From: Paraescarpia echinospica
Taxonomy: Eukaryota > Annelida > Polychaeta > Sabellida > Siboglinidae
Length of the DNA: 64,000 nt
Reading direction: 5' to 3'
Assembly (NCBI GenBank): GCA_020002185.1
Contig: CM034531.1
Location: 45,708,574-45,772,573 of the forward strand
The notes under the pieces are model-generated. The model was not told the origin of the DNA. It did not search any database and saw nothing but the letters and a program-made list of their open reading frames with translations. Positions 1 to 12,185 of this stretch are shown piece by piece; within the stretch, counting starts at the first letter, position 1, and each line of letters opens with the position of its first letter. The translations under genes and the position numbers were made by a program.

Positions 1-165
1 GTGACGTTTAAATTCTGTCCTGCCATAATGTTCATTCTGTTGTTTCCCTTCACTGCAACTGTTTATATTTCAGACTTCACTGAAATAAAGTTGTCTTCCA
101 AATCGAGATATTTGTTCGCATTTCACAATACCATGTGTGGAGACAACTAAAGAAACTATACATAC

Positions 166-1503
166 CACTGACAACCGATCGCTGTCGCTGCTGCCATGGC
201 TCCCACTAGGTGGCTCCCATTGACTTTGTTTTGTGACGGGGTTGAAATAGAAAGTTCTTCCCTCTTCATCGCAATGTTGCTCCCAACCTCCGATGAGTAT
301 TCGGTCAGCAGTGGCGCCCTCTTTTGGCAGATGTGGCCTTTCACTGTCAGTATTCTGTGACCTCCTATGGATGACGTTTTGGATCAATTCTAAGTTGGCA
401 TACTGTGGCAGTTCTGTCGACTAAAACAAACCAGATGGCTGTAGGTTGTGCTACGTCAGGACTATAAAATACAATGTTCATGATATGACAAGGCCATTGC
501 CATCAACATGTCATTCAAATATCATAACTGTTTAACAAAATTACTACAAATATAGAGAACATAACCATCAGCTTTCAATCTGCTCAAACTTTAGGAAATA
601 AATGTAAAATGGAACACCTGCGATTTACACCCCTTGAAATCGACCCAACCATCGGTCGACCCAACCAACCAACCAGCCGACCAACCAGCCGACCGACTGA
701 CTGACCAACAACCCACCTGACCCAGCCATCCAACCAACCAACCAACCAACCACCTACCCAAAGAACCCACCCCCCCAACCAACCACCCGAAAAAATCCAA
801 TCACCCACCCAACTGACTGACCAATCAACCAATCAATCATCCACCTTCACACCATAATAATACTTACCACGTTCTCATAATCAGTATCAGGCTCATCCAC
901 TGTGTCTGCCGACTTCTCACTCTTGAACGGAACATTCTCATAATTCTCCGTTGGTTCCCTCCTCTTCACCCTATTTGCGTTGGCGTCTGTCTTTGCTCTG
1001 ACCTTAGGCACAACATTTATATAATCTCCATCATCGTCGACTGCATTACCTTTATCATTGTCACATTTTTCTGCCTCCTCTGTTTTATCGTCATCATAGT
1101 CAGGCGGCGGTTCGTCTAAACTGTCACGCGAATCACCATCAAGTGCATGTTCGAGCATGTTATCAAATGCCTTTAACACATCATCCTCCACCAGCGGAGG
1201 TTTTGGCTTTTTGGGGACTGGCGGTGGTTTTGTAGGTTTTGGTTTCACTTTTGGTGGACCAGTGCTACTGCAGCCACCGCCAACCATAATCGTTGTCATG
1301 TGGATCTCTTGCAGATAATTCGCCGGAACGAAAATTCCCTTTTTCTCTCCACACCGAAGTACAAGCCACCAATCATCATCTGTCTTCTTCACTAGGATGC
1401 ACTCGTCACCAGATTTGATTGACACACGGCTACCATCTTTTTCCTCATAAGTGTAATCGTATAATAATCGCACATTCTTCTTTGATGAGAGTGGTGTTGC
1501 CAT
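166..1503 (-). CDS. ARHGAP12/15/27-like Rho GTPase-activating protein, N-terminal exons (partial)
   Basis: Two coding exons are seen: 1503-868 (212 codons, ATG at 1503, donor GTAAGT) and 354-166 (63 codons, acceptor CACAG, donor GTATGT). Both junctions are phase 0. Residues about 11-66 form an SH3 domain with ALYDY-like LLYDYTYE, the DDWW pair and the VPANYL end. A proline/lysine-rich stretch (about 80-105) and two YENV motifs, possible phosphotyrosine sites, follow. Exon 2 encodes a WW domain running from GGWEQH to QSQWEPP. SH3 followed by WW, with an SH3 start of this type, is the N-terminal layout of ARHGAP12/27 proteins, which go on to PH and RhoGAP domains and stimulate GTP hydrolysis by Rac/Cdc42-class GTPases. 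Those later domains lie beyond the left edge and are not visible. The reading frame is open upstream to 1767, but the Met at 1503 starts the conserved region. The paralogue is not resolved. Confidence 0.8.
636..842. repeat. CCAA/CCGA-rich microsatellite-like tract in the ARHGAP-like intron
   Basis: Degenerate tetranucleotide repeats (CCAACCAA, CCGACCAA, GACTGACT) fill the intron just 3' of the SH3 exon on the gene's strand. The tryptophan/glycine-rich minus-strand ORFs read from it are a by-product of the repeat. Confidence 0.8.
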
Positions 1504-2339
1504 GGCGGTTACAAGATGCCAGTTTGTGAATATGGCATGTGCAGATGTTTCTGAAAAAAACCATTCGTCAACTATAGAGATGGTGACCAGAATCCTTATT
1601 AAATCAAACTGTCTAATTGAAGCCCTATAATATATAAATTGAAGCCCTAAAATATATAAATTATATATATATATACGGGCAGTTCTACAGTGTCGGGCGT
1701 ACATTTTGGACACTTTAGTCATGCAATACATCTTGAGGTAGAAAGTGCCACAACTTTTTACTGACATGTACTATAAGAACCAACTATGACATTGTTATGA
1801 TATACAGACTTTGTTCTCTCCTATAGTCATTTTGATCATACAATGAAAAACATGCATTGTATCGGACGTATTCACACAAACCTTAAATTTTACCCCATGT
1901 AAGGTTATATCAAAATCTCTGTGATGTGTGACGGTATATTAAAAATATTTTGTCACGTATCTGTGGGGCAGATGTTAATCTGTTGATTAGACCAAATAAA
2001 AGGTTGTATACGTGACACTTAGACAAAAATAGACAAGAATATGTTTGGTGTGGGATGTACATTTGTTTGGTGTCGGACATATACGTGTGAAATACAATAG
2101 TCGGGTCATACTTTTCTTCTCATAGGTGGAGGTTTGGGAATGACAAACTTGGTTTGTATTGAAAATGTGCTCTATCTGAGACTACCAAGATGCTCTTGAT
2201 TCATGATCTATCGGTAGTTCTACAATATGCCTTCCAATCCAGGAAATTTAGACGAAAAGCATATCCATGAATGCACACATTAAACTGGGTGTAGTGTGAT
2301 TCGTTCAAGACAATGCATAGTTCTCAGTGCAGGCCTTAA

Positions 2340-2445
2340 CATTAACACTGGCCCGCTGGCCTGGCGCCTTTTTTGAGGCTGTCGGGCCAGTTTGGGCCAC
2401 CAGTTTTAATATTTTACTGGCCCACCGGGCCACTGGTTTCAATGC
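2340..2445. repeat. Short GGCC-rich inverted repeat
   Basis: CACTGGCCCGCTGGCC near 2345 is echoed by the inverse CCGGGCCACTGG near 2425, with further GGGCCAG words between. It may be a small hAT-like or foldback remnant. No clear target duplication was found. Confidence 0.3.
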
Positions 2446-2935
2446 GATTGACCGCCATCGTGTTTCTGGTAACCCGACCCTACCTAGAAAAATAGGACAA
2501 CCCTAAAGCCTAATCTTTTTATTTTATATTTAAATCAATATTTGGTTTGTTACATTTTTGTTATAACTAATTAAATAACAGCAACTAAAACTCAGCCATG
2601 CATATACGATGACATGTATGCACTGCCAAACTCATCTGTATCCGCCCGAGTGATTGGCGAATGGCGGGGGGGGGGGTCATTAATTATTCTCCCAATAAGA
2701 GGTCTGTGACACATTGGCTACTGATGGCAGACAATCTCTGCATTATAAAATGGTAGTGCATATATATAATATAGCCGCTCCCTGCATGTTATATACATAC
2801 GTAGCCTATGTATTACGGACGGATCCCGTTGACTTCGGATTTCTCCGGTACTGGTCGCAGCAGATAATAAACGATGGCCATGTTTCGTTCAGTCTGATAA
2901 ATGGTGTGTTTCATTTAAAAGCAGCAATCATACAA

Positions 2936-2953
2936 TGGCGACGAGAATTAAGC
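2936..2953 (+). other. Primer-binding site of gypsy-1, tRNA-Ser-like
   Basis: TGGCGACGAG at 2936 is the complement of a tRNA 3' end. From memory, animal tRNA-Ser(GCU) ends in CTCGTCG plus CCA, which would pair over ten bases before mismatches begin. TGGCGAC at this position is usual for metazoan gypsy elements. Confidence 0.6.
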
Positions 2954-3107
2954 GAACCTGCTAAGCCTACAAGTAAGCAACTGCCTACCGTACCGAATCA
3001 CCATGGCTGTTCCGATCAATGTGGCCCAACTACCGCCCTTCGATGCACAAAACGAGCCTTCAACAACGGCTGAACATTAGAAAAAGTGGATACGAAACTT
3101 TGACAGG

Positions 3108-6100
3108 ATGGCCAGTGCGTCAGGATGCACCGATGACAAGCAAAAACGTGATTTGCTGTTACACACCGCGGGCGAAGGCGTTCAGGACATTTATGATACA
3201 TTCCCCGAAACAGAAACAGGTACGTCGTCGTCGTTTCAAAAGACAAAAGAACTACTGACAGACTATTTCACGCCTAAATCAAACGTCCCGTACAACAGGC
3301 ACATGTTTCATCGCGCTGAACAGCACGAAGGTGAAACCGTCGGGCAGTTCGTAACACAGTTACGACAGCTGGCATCATCATGCGATTACGGGAACAATGT
3401 CGATGAGTACATCAGAGATCAAGTAATCGATAGGTGTCACTCTGATTCGTTGCGTACCAAACTCCTGGCCGCAGGAAAGGATCTCACACTAAACAGGGCG
3501 ATCGAGATAGTGCAAACGAGAGAATCGTCAGAACTCCAGGCTAAAGACAAGGCTCGTGGCACAGCAAACGACACAGTGTATGCTGCATTCAACAGGTCAG
3601 CACGCATACCATTCGAAACGCACACTTGTAAACCAGTCAACAGACATTCTAACACTCAGCAACGTCACGATCGGTGTACTCGCTGTGGCTTACAGGGCCA
3701 TACAAGTGATGAATGCAAGTGCACATGTGATAAAGTGTCACAAATGTGGAGTGCGTGGACATTTCGCTGTCATGTGCCGAAGCAAACCAAGGCAGCAGTC
3801 ACAGCGCAGCTCACAGACGTGGTAAAAGAAACGTGCACAGCCAGTCAAGTCAATCCAATACGGTACATGGCAGTATCAGCTGCCCATAGCGACAACAGCG
3901 AAAATGAGTACGCATTTACTTTGACGCCTCATTCTGGCATGATCACAGCAATCATTGCAGATGGACCGGTTGACATGATCATTGACTTGGGTGCATCATG
4001 CAACATAATCAATTCTACTGTAGCCGCGCAACTGCAAGAGCGAGGCGAGCAGTTTGAAGCATGCAAACGGACCATACATCCGTATGGATCGCTGCCAATC
4101 GTGGCGCGTAAGCTCGTCACGTTTGACGTGCAAATTGGTGACAAGTCGACAATCGCAGAATTTCTTCTCGTTCATGGAGATTCGCCTTCACTTCTGGGCA
4201 GGGCTACTGCTGAGCAGCTTGGGGCCCTGAGAGTTGGAGTCAACTTTGTGTCCGACCGACAAACAGCAGACAAGGTCATTGCAAAATATCCGGGCATTGC
4301 CACGGGTATAGGCAGTCTGAAAAATGTCACTGTCAAGCTGCACATTGACACGTCTGTCACATCAGTAGCTCGCAAACACAGCCGAGTGCCATTTCATCTG
4401 CGAGACAAGGTCACCAAAGAGCTTGAACATGCAGACGTCATTGAGAAGGTCACAGGATCTACGGAGTGGGTGTCGCGAATTGTCACGCCACCAAAGCAAA
4501 AAAGTCCAGACGAAATACGTATCTGCATCGACATGAGAGAGGCTAACAAAGCCATCTTACGCACACGTCATGTGACGCCTATAATCGATGAACTGATTAC
4601 AGGCCTGCAAGGGGCCACAGTATTCGGCAAAATAGATCTTCGGTCTGGCTACCATCAGCTAGTCCTGGACCCTGCATGCCGTTATATAACAACCTTTTCA
4701 ACACATATGGGGTTGTATCGGTACAAACGACTGAGTTTTGGCATAAACTCGGCGGCCGAAGTATTCCAGCACACAATTCAGACGGTGTTGAACGGCATGA
4801 CTGGCGCCATTAACATAAGTGATGACATCATTGTGTTCGGTGCAAGCCAAGAAGATCACGACAGGGCACTGTCAGAGTGTCTCAACAGACTGTACAAGTC
4901 CGGGTTAACAGTTAACTTGCCAAAATGTGAGTTTAACAAAGCGAAGATCGGCTTCTTTGGACATGTGTTCTCGAAGGAAGGAATTTCACCTGACCCGCAA
5001 AAGGTGAAAGATCTACAAGAAGCTGCACAACCGCTGGACCAATCAGAAGTACGCTCATTTCTCAGCATGGCACAGTACAGCGCGAGATTCATTGCAAGAT
5101 TTGCAACAATCTCAGAGCCTCTTCGAGTCCTCACACGGCAGGACCAGCCATGGGTTTGGGAGAAGTCACAGTTGGACGCGTTTAATGCAATAAAAAACGC
5201 ATTGTCAGAGACGGCAACAAATGCCTACTACGATTCTCACAAACCAACCGAGATACTCGTAGATGCCAGCCTGGTTGGCGTTGCAGCGATACTTACACAA
5301 GAATGCAAACCAGTCGCATACGCAAGCCGTGCGCTCTCGGACGTGGAGAGATGCTACTCACAAACAGAACGTGAGGCATTAGCCGTTGTGTGGGGTTGCG
5401 AACACTTCAACATGTACACGGATGGCGCTGCATGCACGATAATTACAGACCATAGCCCCTGCTGGGCATATGGCAGAAGCCAAACCTGCCGCTACGAGTT
5501 GCGCACTGCGCTTACAACATTCGTCTAGAATACAGATGTGGTCGTGACAACCCAGCAGACTACCTGTCTAGACATCCAGCAACAAAAGTCAGCCAAGCGC
5601 AGCGTATGGCTGAGGACTTCATCAATCACATTGCTGACAGCTCTACGCCAAATGCCATCACCCTTGATGAAATTAAGGTGCACACCAGACAAGATGCGAC
5701 CTTAAACAAGGTCATCGAGGACATCCGCACAGGTCGTTGGCATGACACAGCTAACAACGAGTCAGCTGACATTGCTGCATTCAGGAAAGTGAGGGATGAA
5801 CTGACAGTGGGAGAAAATGGAGACTTTCTGCTACGAGATTCTCGCATTGTCATCCCGACAGCACTTCGCAGTCGTGTCATACAGTTGGCACATGAGGGTC
5901 ATCAGGGCATCTGCAAGACCAAAGCTCTGATCAGAAGCAAAGTGTGGTTACCAGGCATAGACAAGGAAACGGAAGCAGTCATCATGGGTTGCATTCCGTG
6001 TGTTGCAAACTCCAACCGCCACCAGATGGAGCCACTAAACATGACTACTTTACCGCGAGGCCTGTGGATCAATCTGAGCATTGATTTCTGCGGTCCAATA

Positions 6101-6790
6101 CCGACAGGCGAATATTTACTCTGCATCACAGATGAATATTCAAGATATCCAGTCGTTCACGTGACCAGAAGCACCAGTGCAGAGACAGTTATACCGATCA
6201 CGGAGTCCATTTTTGCCATGTTCGGATATCCAGAAACGATAAAGTCGGACAATGGCCCACCATTCCAGAGTAATGCGTGGTCACAGTTTTTGCAGTTGTG
6301 TGGCGTCCGTCACCGCAAAATCACACCGCTATGGCCGATGGCGAATGCACAAGTGGAGAACTTCAACAAGCCGATGATGAAGGCAGTACGTTCAGCCATC
6401 ATTCAACATCGCAAATGGCGTCGCGAACTGCAGCAGTTTCTTCGAAACTATCGATCTACTCCGCATAGTTCTATGCTGTTCACACCTCACCGACTACTGC
6501 TTGGTCAAGAACCGAGAACAAAACTACCTGAGCTGCCAACGCTTCAGAGCGTGTACCCAGAAGATGAAGTCATTCGCAGACAAGACGCTCGTGCAAAAGC
6601 GAGAATGAAAGAGTACTCAGACGATCGTGCACACGCTTCACATGTGAACCTACAAATGGGAGAGGTTGTGCTTGTACAGCAGCCTAGAGTGAACAAACTC
6701 TCTACTCCGTTCGCACCAACACCTCTCGTCAGTGCAATGAAAGGACCAATGGTCACCGCCGTGCGTGGTGATGGGTCCACGGTGACGTGA
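3108..6790 (+). pseudogene. gypsy-1 gag-pol polyprotein, frame-disrupted
   Basis: One frame (3108-5528) runs from gag through a CX2CX4HX4C zinc knuckle (CTRCGLQGHTSDEC, about 3675-3720), a protease-like segment with DLGAS, RT (KIDLRSGYHQ, then SDDIIVFG as the catalytic box) and RNase H (VDAS, then TDHS). A second zinc knuckle (CHKCGVRGHFAVMC, about 3740-3785) lies in the +1 frame, so the frame changes between knuckles. A one-base shift near 5450-5460 ends the first ORF at 5528. The frame continues into the integrase ORF (5606-6790), with an H-H-C-C zinc-binding region and a D-D-E core (IDFCG, KSDNGPPF, NAQVENF). The usual aspartyl protease DTG/DSG is DLG here. A continuation at 6794-7003 resembles an acidic integrase tail in another frame. 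Confidence 0.85.
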
Positions 6791-7010
6791 AATGTGTCCA
6801 AGTTCTGTCGCGTGCGAGGCTTGTCGCCCGATGAAATCGCACGACATCATCCCGAGGACACAGCTGCGGATGACGACCCGCCAACAGATGATCAGTCATC
6901 TGAGACCCGTCACGATGACGAAGAGGTGCATAAGCCACCTGCTCTACAAGCTGTCCGTCCACGAGCTCAAAAAAAGCGACAGCTCTTAATCGAGCAAATC
7001 TAGAAATTGG

Positions 7011-7301
7011 GTGTAGGCGGATCGCTGCCCGTTCTAGATATAGTTAGTTACACGATATAAGGGAGTAGGCGGATCGCTGCCCTTCATATCCGTTATCTAG
7101 TTAAGTGTTCAATTAAATAACATGGCATGTTTGTGCATTCATCTGTTTTCACAACGAACACTTTTCACAGCGAACACTTATTAGGAATCCATGTCACAAA
7201 CTTTATTGCAGTTCAATGTTCCTTTAATTAACAAATGTGACTAAGTAATCAAGGTAGAGAGGGATGTAATATAGCCGCTCCCTGCATGTTATATACAGAC
7301 G
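7011..7301 (+). repeat. 3' LTR-like region of gypsy-1
   Basis: It begins TGTAGGCGGATCGCTGCCC just after the integrase tail and a weak purine run. The first segment is nearly repeated at about 7063 (AGGGAGTAGGCGGATCGC), suggesting a short duplication at the boundary. It ends in the 35-bp segment shared with 2767-2801, where the similarity stops. Confidence 0.55.
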
Positions 7302-7689
7302 GGTTTTTGCTTCTTCAAGCCACTTTACCTAGATTGTCCTAGGCTTTGTAATGTTCAGTTTAATGTTCATTCGTTGTGTCCCTGTTGAAAGTGGGTGAAG
7401 TCAGTGTAATTAGTTATATGTTTATAATATTGTGCAAATCCCACTATATGGATAAACAATGGTTATGATCTGGATAATGTGTGTTAACATCACACAGAAA
7501 TTGCATAAATATTATAATTCTTATTAAAAATTGGACCCAATCAAGCATGGTATATGGTGTCGGACATAGGGTGTTGAACATATATTTTTGTGTATGTCCA
7601 ACACCACAACTGCTGGTTAATTATTACATAATCAAACAAAATGTTCATTTACCCAAACACATCAAATTAACATTATATCTCAGTTTGTA

Positions 7690-8505
7690 TAATCTTGCAA
7701 CCATCCAATACTTAGCAAAGATAGACTGGAACAACACATTGAAGAATAAGTCAGCAACAGGATGCTGGAATATCTTAGAGTGAAATAGAGTGCATCGTCA
7801 ATAGATTTGTTCCCTTGAAAAAACAAGGGAAACGGTCCAGAAAGAAATACAAGCAAGGTGTTGAAATTTGCGGATGATACAAAATTGTTTACAAGGATTA
7901 AACGTGATGAAGATAGACAGCATTTACAAGATGATCTTGACAGGTTATATAGTTAGGCCTCATTTAGAATATTGTATTCAAGCGTGGAGGCCATATCGCA
8001 GGAAGGACATAGATATGCTAGAAAGAGTACAGAAGAGAGCAACCAAAAGGATACAAAAACTGAGGGGTCTTAGTTACGAAATACGCCTAAAAAATGTGGT
8101 TTAACAACACTAGAGACCAGGAGATTGAGAGGAGATCAGATAGAAGTGTTTAAAATATTGAATGGTTATCAAAATATTGATAGAAATATTTTTTTCTCAG
8201 TTAAGAAAGATAGAAGGACCAGAGGACATGAAGTTACATTAGTAAAGGAGCAGTGTAGGTTAGATATAAGAAAGTTCTCATTCACAAAAAGGACTGTAAA
8301 TTAATGGAACAGATTATCTCCTGATTGTGTTGGTGCTAGTAGAGTGAATATGTTTTAAAATAAAATCGACACATACCTTAAAAGGGCGGGATACACGTAG
8401 ATAAAAACTGTTGGACTCTCGATAAGCCACAAGGCTTCCTTGTCCACCTGCCATCTAGAGTTAATTTTCTGGATGGCAATCTAGATAAATCTGATTAAAT
8501 AGCAG
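7690..8505 (+). mobile_element. LINE family A copy 1, internally deleted
   Basis: Fragments of an APE-type (CR1/jockey-like) LINE appear in order: a pre-RT segment (AKIDWNNTLKNKSATGCWNIL, about 7706), the FADD-box region (about 7862), then [11 protein letters not shown]...[18 protein letters not shown] (about 7950), and the 3' end with the hairpin at 8449-8478. Two internal deletions bring these together at about 7855 and 7942. Frameshifts and stops make it non-coding. It shares its 3' end with copies at 13338-14525 and 45020-47945. Confidence 0.8.
8449..8478 (+). other. LINE A 3'-terminal hairpin, copy 1
   Basis: Arms TGCCATCTAGAG and TTCTGGATGGCA enclose a short TTAAT-like loop, with wobble pairs. 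It lies within about 30 bases of the element's end. The same structure is kept in the other two copies. Confidence 0.65.
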
Positions 8506-8894
8506 TAGAGATTAAAAATGTCACTTTTTGGTGTCGGACGTATGTGAGTACATACCCGTTACTATTTTAAATAAAACTCATTTCAAATTAAAGTGACATT
8601 TTTTTTTCTTCAAATTAGTTAAGTATATATATAGGAGTACACTATATAAAAATGGATAATCCTACTTTAATAAAATTTATAGAAGATATATTAATAAAAT
8701 GTTTTGGTTGAATTATTCTTAAAATGTTCTCATTATAATTGTCATGTCATTAGTTGCATTATATCTATTGAAAAAGGATTATTGTGATATCTAAAACAAT
8801 GGAATATTACCTTTCAAATGATACCACTCTTGCCCAATTTGAACCAGTTTAAAAAATGACATGTTGGTTTGCCTGAACGCGGAACTGCCCATAT

Positions 8895-9300
8895 ATATAT
8901 TATAAACATATATACATACTGTTACTAGTAGTCTCTGGATTGACATTTAAACTTATGTTAATGATTAAATTTAATACACTTTTATCTATTGATTGAGAAA
9001 CTTTAGTGTCAAATTAGTACATTTTACTTATTACAATTGCAGAAATATTACAGCTCAGGACATTCGTTCAAATTTTAGTCTAGATGATGCATGGGGTGAA
9101 ATGATTTCTGACACACCATTGCTAATTGGATTCAGGTTTGGCATTTTGGTCATTGGAATTGTCTTGAGAAACAAACCTTTACAACAATATTTTTATACAA
9201 CACATTAAAAGAATATGTGATATTATGCATGAATGTATATATGCATTATTCTTCTTCCAGTACATGCACACAATCATTATGTTGATTACTCTGGCACTGG
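8895..9300. other. No recognised feature
   Basis: AT-rich sequence. The short plus-strand ORF at 8993-9208 has no recognisable domain and is not supported as a gene. Confidence 0.5.
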
Positions 9301-9309
9301 GAGTTTAGA

Positions 9310-9592
9310 AAGTGAGATCCCAGTTCAGTGAGTCCACGAGAGGTTTTTACCAATTCCCTGCTTGGGATTTTTTACTTCCCCTGACAAAAGACACCTGATA
9401 GAAAGGACCAATGGCTTATATTGTCCCTTCAGAAAGCCACAGATAATGTAGGGTGAACAAAATTGCCCAAGTTTTGACATGGTGACCGATTTACTGGTAC
9501 CAAACCACTGACCGGTTGGCATCATGATTCAAAGTTTCGAACCCTGTTTCCTCAGATCAACAGTCCGCCACTCTCAACCACTGCACCCCACA
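9310..9592 (-). mobile_element. Probable tRNA-derived SINE
   Basis: Read on the minus strand from about 9592, the sequence has a tRNA-like head: GTGCAGTGGTTGAGAGTGG (box A-like), a GGACTGTTGATC anticodon-arm-like segment, and GGGTTCGAAACT (box B-like, at about 9535-9546). It then runs into an unrelated body. The spacing of boxes A and B fits an internal Pol III promoter. It lacks good acceptor pairing, so it is not a functional tRNA gene. Confidence 0.45.
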
Positions 9593-9599
9593 TTGTATA

Positions 9600-11215
9600 T
9601 CAACACTGCCCTAACATCGTGTCGCAGTGCCAGTCATAGTGTGAGTGTGACAGTCAACATTAGTCAAACAACAGTTCTGAACTGAACTTCTGAAGACTAA
9701 ATCTAAAGTGAAGCGGGGAGTGTCGTACTTTAATTTCGCTCATCATAAACAACTTTTAAACACATCCTAGCCATGTCAAAAGCCATTCGGCTCCATAGCT
9801 CAGAATTTGGACAGCATAAAATGCTATGTAATTCCTATCAACAGGTGTTTGCGCACATTTGGAAGTGAATCCCGAGACTTGACGAACATTTCGGCGAGGT
9901 GGAATGATTCGACTACGAACTTGAAGTCTTGTCTTGTCTTGGCTAACATTGACCGCAATACCGTCAAGCGCACACCATTACTTACAGTGTCAGTTTCACG
10001 TGAACGTTTTACAAGTCTTCTGAGCACCAATAAAGTGTCAATGGATCAAAGGAACGCTATCATTACTTTCTATAGGGTCTTTACCTGGCTGAAAGTTTCA
10101 CCAGGCTAATTTTCAACCAACTTCCGGGTGCCTCGCCCTCCCAACAAGTCGCGAAATAAACCGGAAAAAGAAGAGGAACCATATCATATGTCATTGCCAT
10201 TGGTTGGCTGAAACGGGAAAACCCCTGGAAAATCCGGCAATTTCTTCCAATGAAATCGCAACATTGTCAACGGAAATACATCGTTTGCTGTAAGAATTAT
10301 ATCATTTACACATAATTCACACACTAAGATCTCGTTTGTAATGTGTTTATTCATACTAATGTGAGTACATGTATTCAAGAGAAATAGTCTAAGAGCATTG
10401 ATTGCTGGTGCCCCCCAAATGTAAGTAAAGTAGGCGGTTTAGGGAGAAATCATTTTGCGATTATTTGGAAAATATTCATTTATTTCGTCTAAGCATATGG
10501 TGCTAAGGCAAAAAGAACCACATAAATTTTATTCTACCATAACTATTGTAGATGCAAATGAAACATGTTTGTAATTTCACAGAATGTGTTTTGCCCAATC
10601 GTCTTCTTTGGCATACGTTTCGGTCCCTTGTTTGACAACATGTAATTGATATAAAGCCGTTCATTTCATTTTAACTTTATTATTGAACGCAATCAAAGCA
10701 TTTAAATCACCATGTATTTGAACTGGTAGCGTATACAATATCATTACGTTCACACATTAATAACAGAGGGCGCTGCGCAAGTGACTATGCTTGGTATATA
10801 ATTGCTTTGGCGCAATGCAGCTGACATCGGACAATGCGTGTTCATCGGCTAGGGTTCCATGTTGTTCTTTTCTAGTTGTTTCCAGCACTCGGCAACGTTC
10901 TATTAACTGACTAGTCTGTATTATTGTGGTTACAATGTTATGATCTTATGAGGTCTCATTCAACTAGTCAGCCTTTTTCAGAACATTATCGCCAAGCCGA
11001 TCTTTCTATGCTGGCACTGAGGGTGGTCACTGCCAGGGTGCTTGTCGTCCTCAGTGGTTCTTTTACGTCCCAAATTGAGACGGGACCGACATTAACGTAA
11101 TCTCCGAGTCACGAGGGATACACAGTCCCCAATGTTGAGAGCCAGGATATTCCTCACGAATTGCGTTGAAGCTCCCTATGTCACAGTTATCTATGCGTCA
11201 ATGTATATTATCTGG
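9600..11215. other. No recognised gene
   Basis: Short ORFs on both strands lack domains or splice-supported extension. The segment near 11010-11150 (GGGTGCTTGTCGTCCTCAG, TTTTACGTCCC) is GC-richer and looks like part of a dispersed exon or repeat, but I cannot name it. Confidence 0.4.
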
Positions 11216-11217
11216 TG

Positions 11218-12137
11218 CTAGAGCCAGGCGATCATCATCATCATCCTTTTGGCGGCCGCCATCAACTTGCTGATTATTCCTCCGCTCTTTGGGGGTTGCG
11301 AGGAGGTAGAATTTGATTTTGCCAAGAGACGAATATCTAGAGTGACAGACCTATGGAGAACATTCACTATAAAAAAATTAATTAATAATAAAATAAACCC
11401 AATAAAAAATAACCAAACAAACGCAAACGAAATCAAATATAAAACAATGACATAAATAATATTGACATGTTCTAGGATCTTCCATGGAACGCTTGTGATG
11501 GATACGGGGCGGTAGTTTGCTGGATCATAGTGCTCGCCTTTCTTAAAAACGGGCGTTATGTTGGCTTCTCTCCAGTCCAATGGGACTTCGCCTGTGTTGA
11601 TTGAGGACTGGAAGATATAGTAGTCAAAATCGGGGTCGCTTCAGTTGTCAGTGAACTGATGTGGTCCAGGCCACAGGCCTTGTAGGGATCTAGTTTGGTG
11701 AGAATCTTGTAAATGCCTTCCTCTGAGATGACGAGGTCAGTCAGCGTGGATGAATGTTCACTATAACTCATCTGGCACCTGGCTTGGAATTCTTCATCAG
11801 TATACTCTGTCCCTTCACTGAAGACGGCCTGGAGGTGGTTGTTCAGAGCTTGTGCTTGGGCCATAGGGTCTGTTATGAGCTGTCCACTGACCTTCAAGGG
11901 GGAGATGCTAGCCTTGGAAGATCTCTGGTGTTTGGTGAAGGTCCAAAAACGCTTCAGAGAGTGGGAGCCTTCTGCTGACTCGGGGTCAACTGTGATCGTC
12001 TCTTCACCAGTTTACGGATGTCTGGAGTGATCCATGGCTTGCTGATATTTTGGCGTGCTTCCTTGTGTGGGATGAAGGATGGTACTGCCTTAGTGAGGGT
12101 GTCTCTATACCTACTCCACAATTCCTCAGTAGTGAGG

Positions 12138-12185
<48 letters not shown>

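Larger units (their letters stand above)
2767..7301 (+). mobile_element. Ty3/gypsy LTR retrotransposon, decayed (gypsy-1)
   Basis: Order on the plus strand: 35-bp LTR remnant (2767-2801), primer-binding site (2936), gag, protease, RT, RNase H, integrase and 3' LTR-like region (about 7011-7301). The 35-bp segment 2767-2801 recurs at 7267-7301 with one mismatch, exactly 4500 bp away. The rest of the 5' LTR is not recognisable, so the 5' end is probably deleted or rearranged. Coding frames are interrupted (see the polyprotein entry), so the copy is not autonomous. Confidence 0.85.
1677..8890. mobile_element. Possible DNA transposon carrying nested gypsy and LINE insertions
   Basis: GGGCAGTTC at 1677-1685 is matched by its inverse GAACTGCCC at 8882-8890, and both are flanked by TA-repeat DNA. 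Inside, a motif close to GTGTCGGACRTA recurs at about 1690, 2070, 7557 and 8531. At 7556-7610 it forms an imperfect hairpin. Removing the gypsy (2767-7301) and LINE (about 7690-8505) insertions leaves about 1.9 kb with no transposase. The inverted repeat is short (9 bp exact, then weak), so the boundaries are tentative. Confidence 0.35.

Noticed and set aside
584..832. Trp/Gly-rich minus-strand ORFs
   Set aside because: Produced by the CCAA-type microsatellite inside an intron.
9535..9592. A functional tRNA gene on the minus strand
   Set aside because: Box A and B words are present, but the acceptor and anticodon stems do not pair well. A tRNA-derived SINE fits better.
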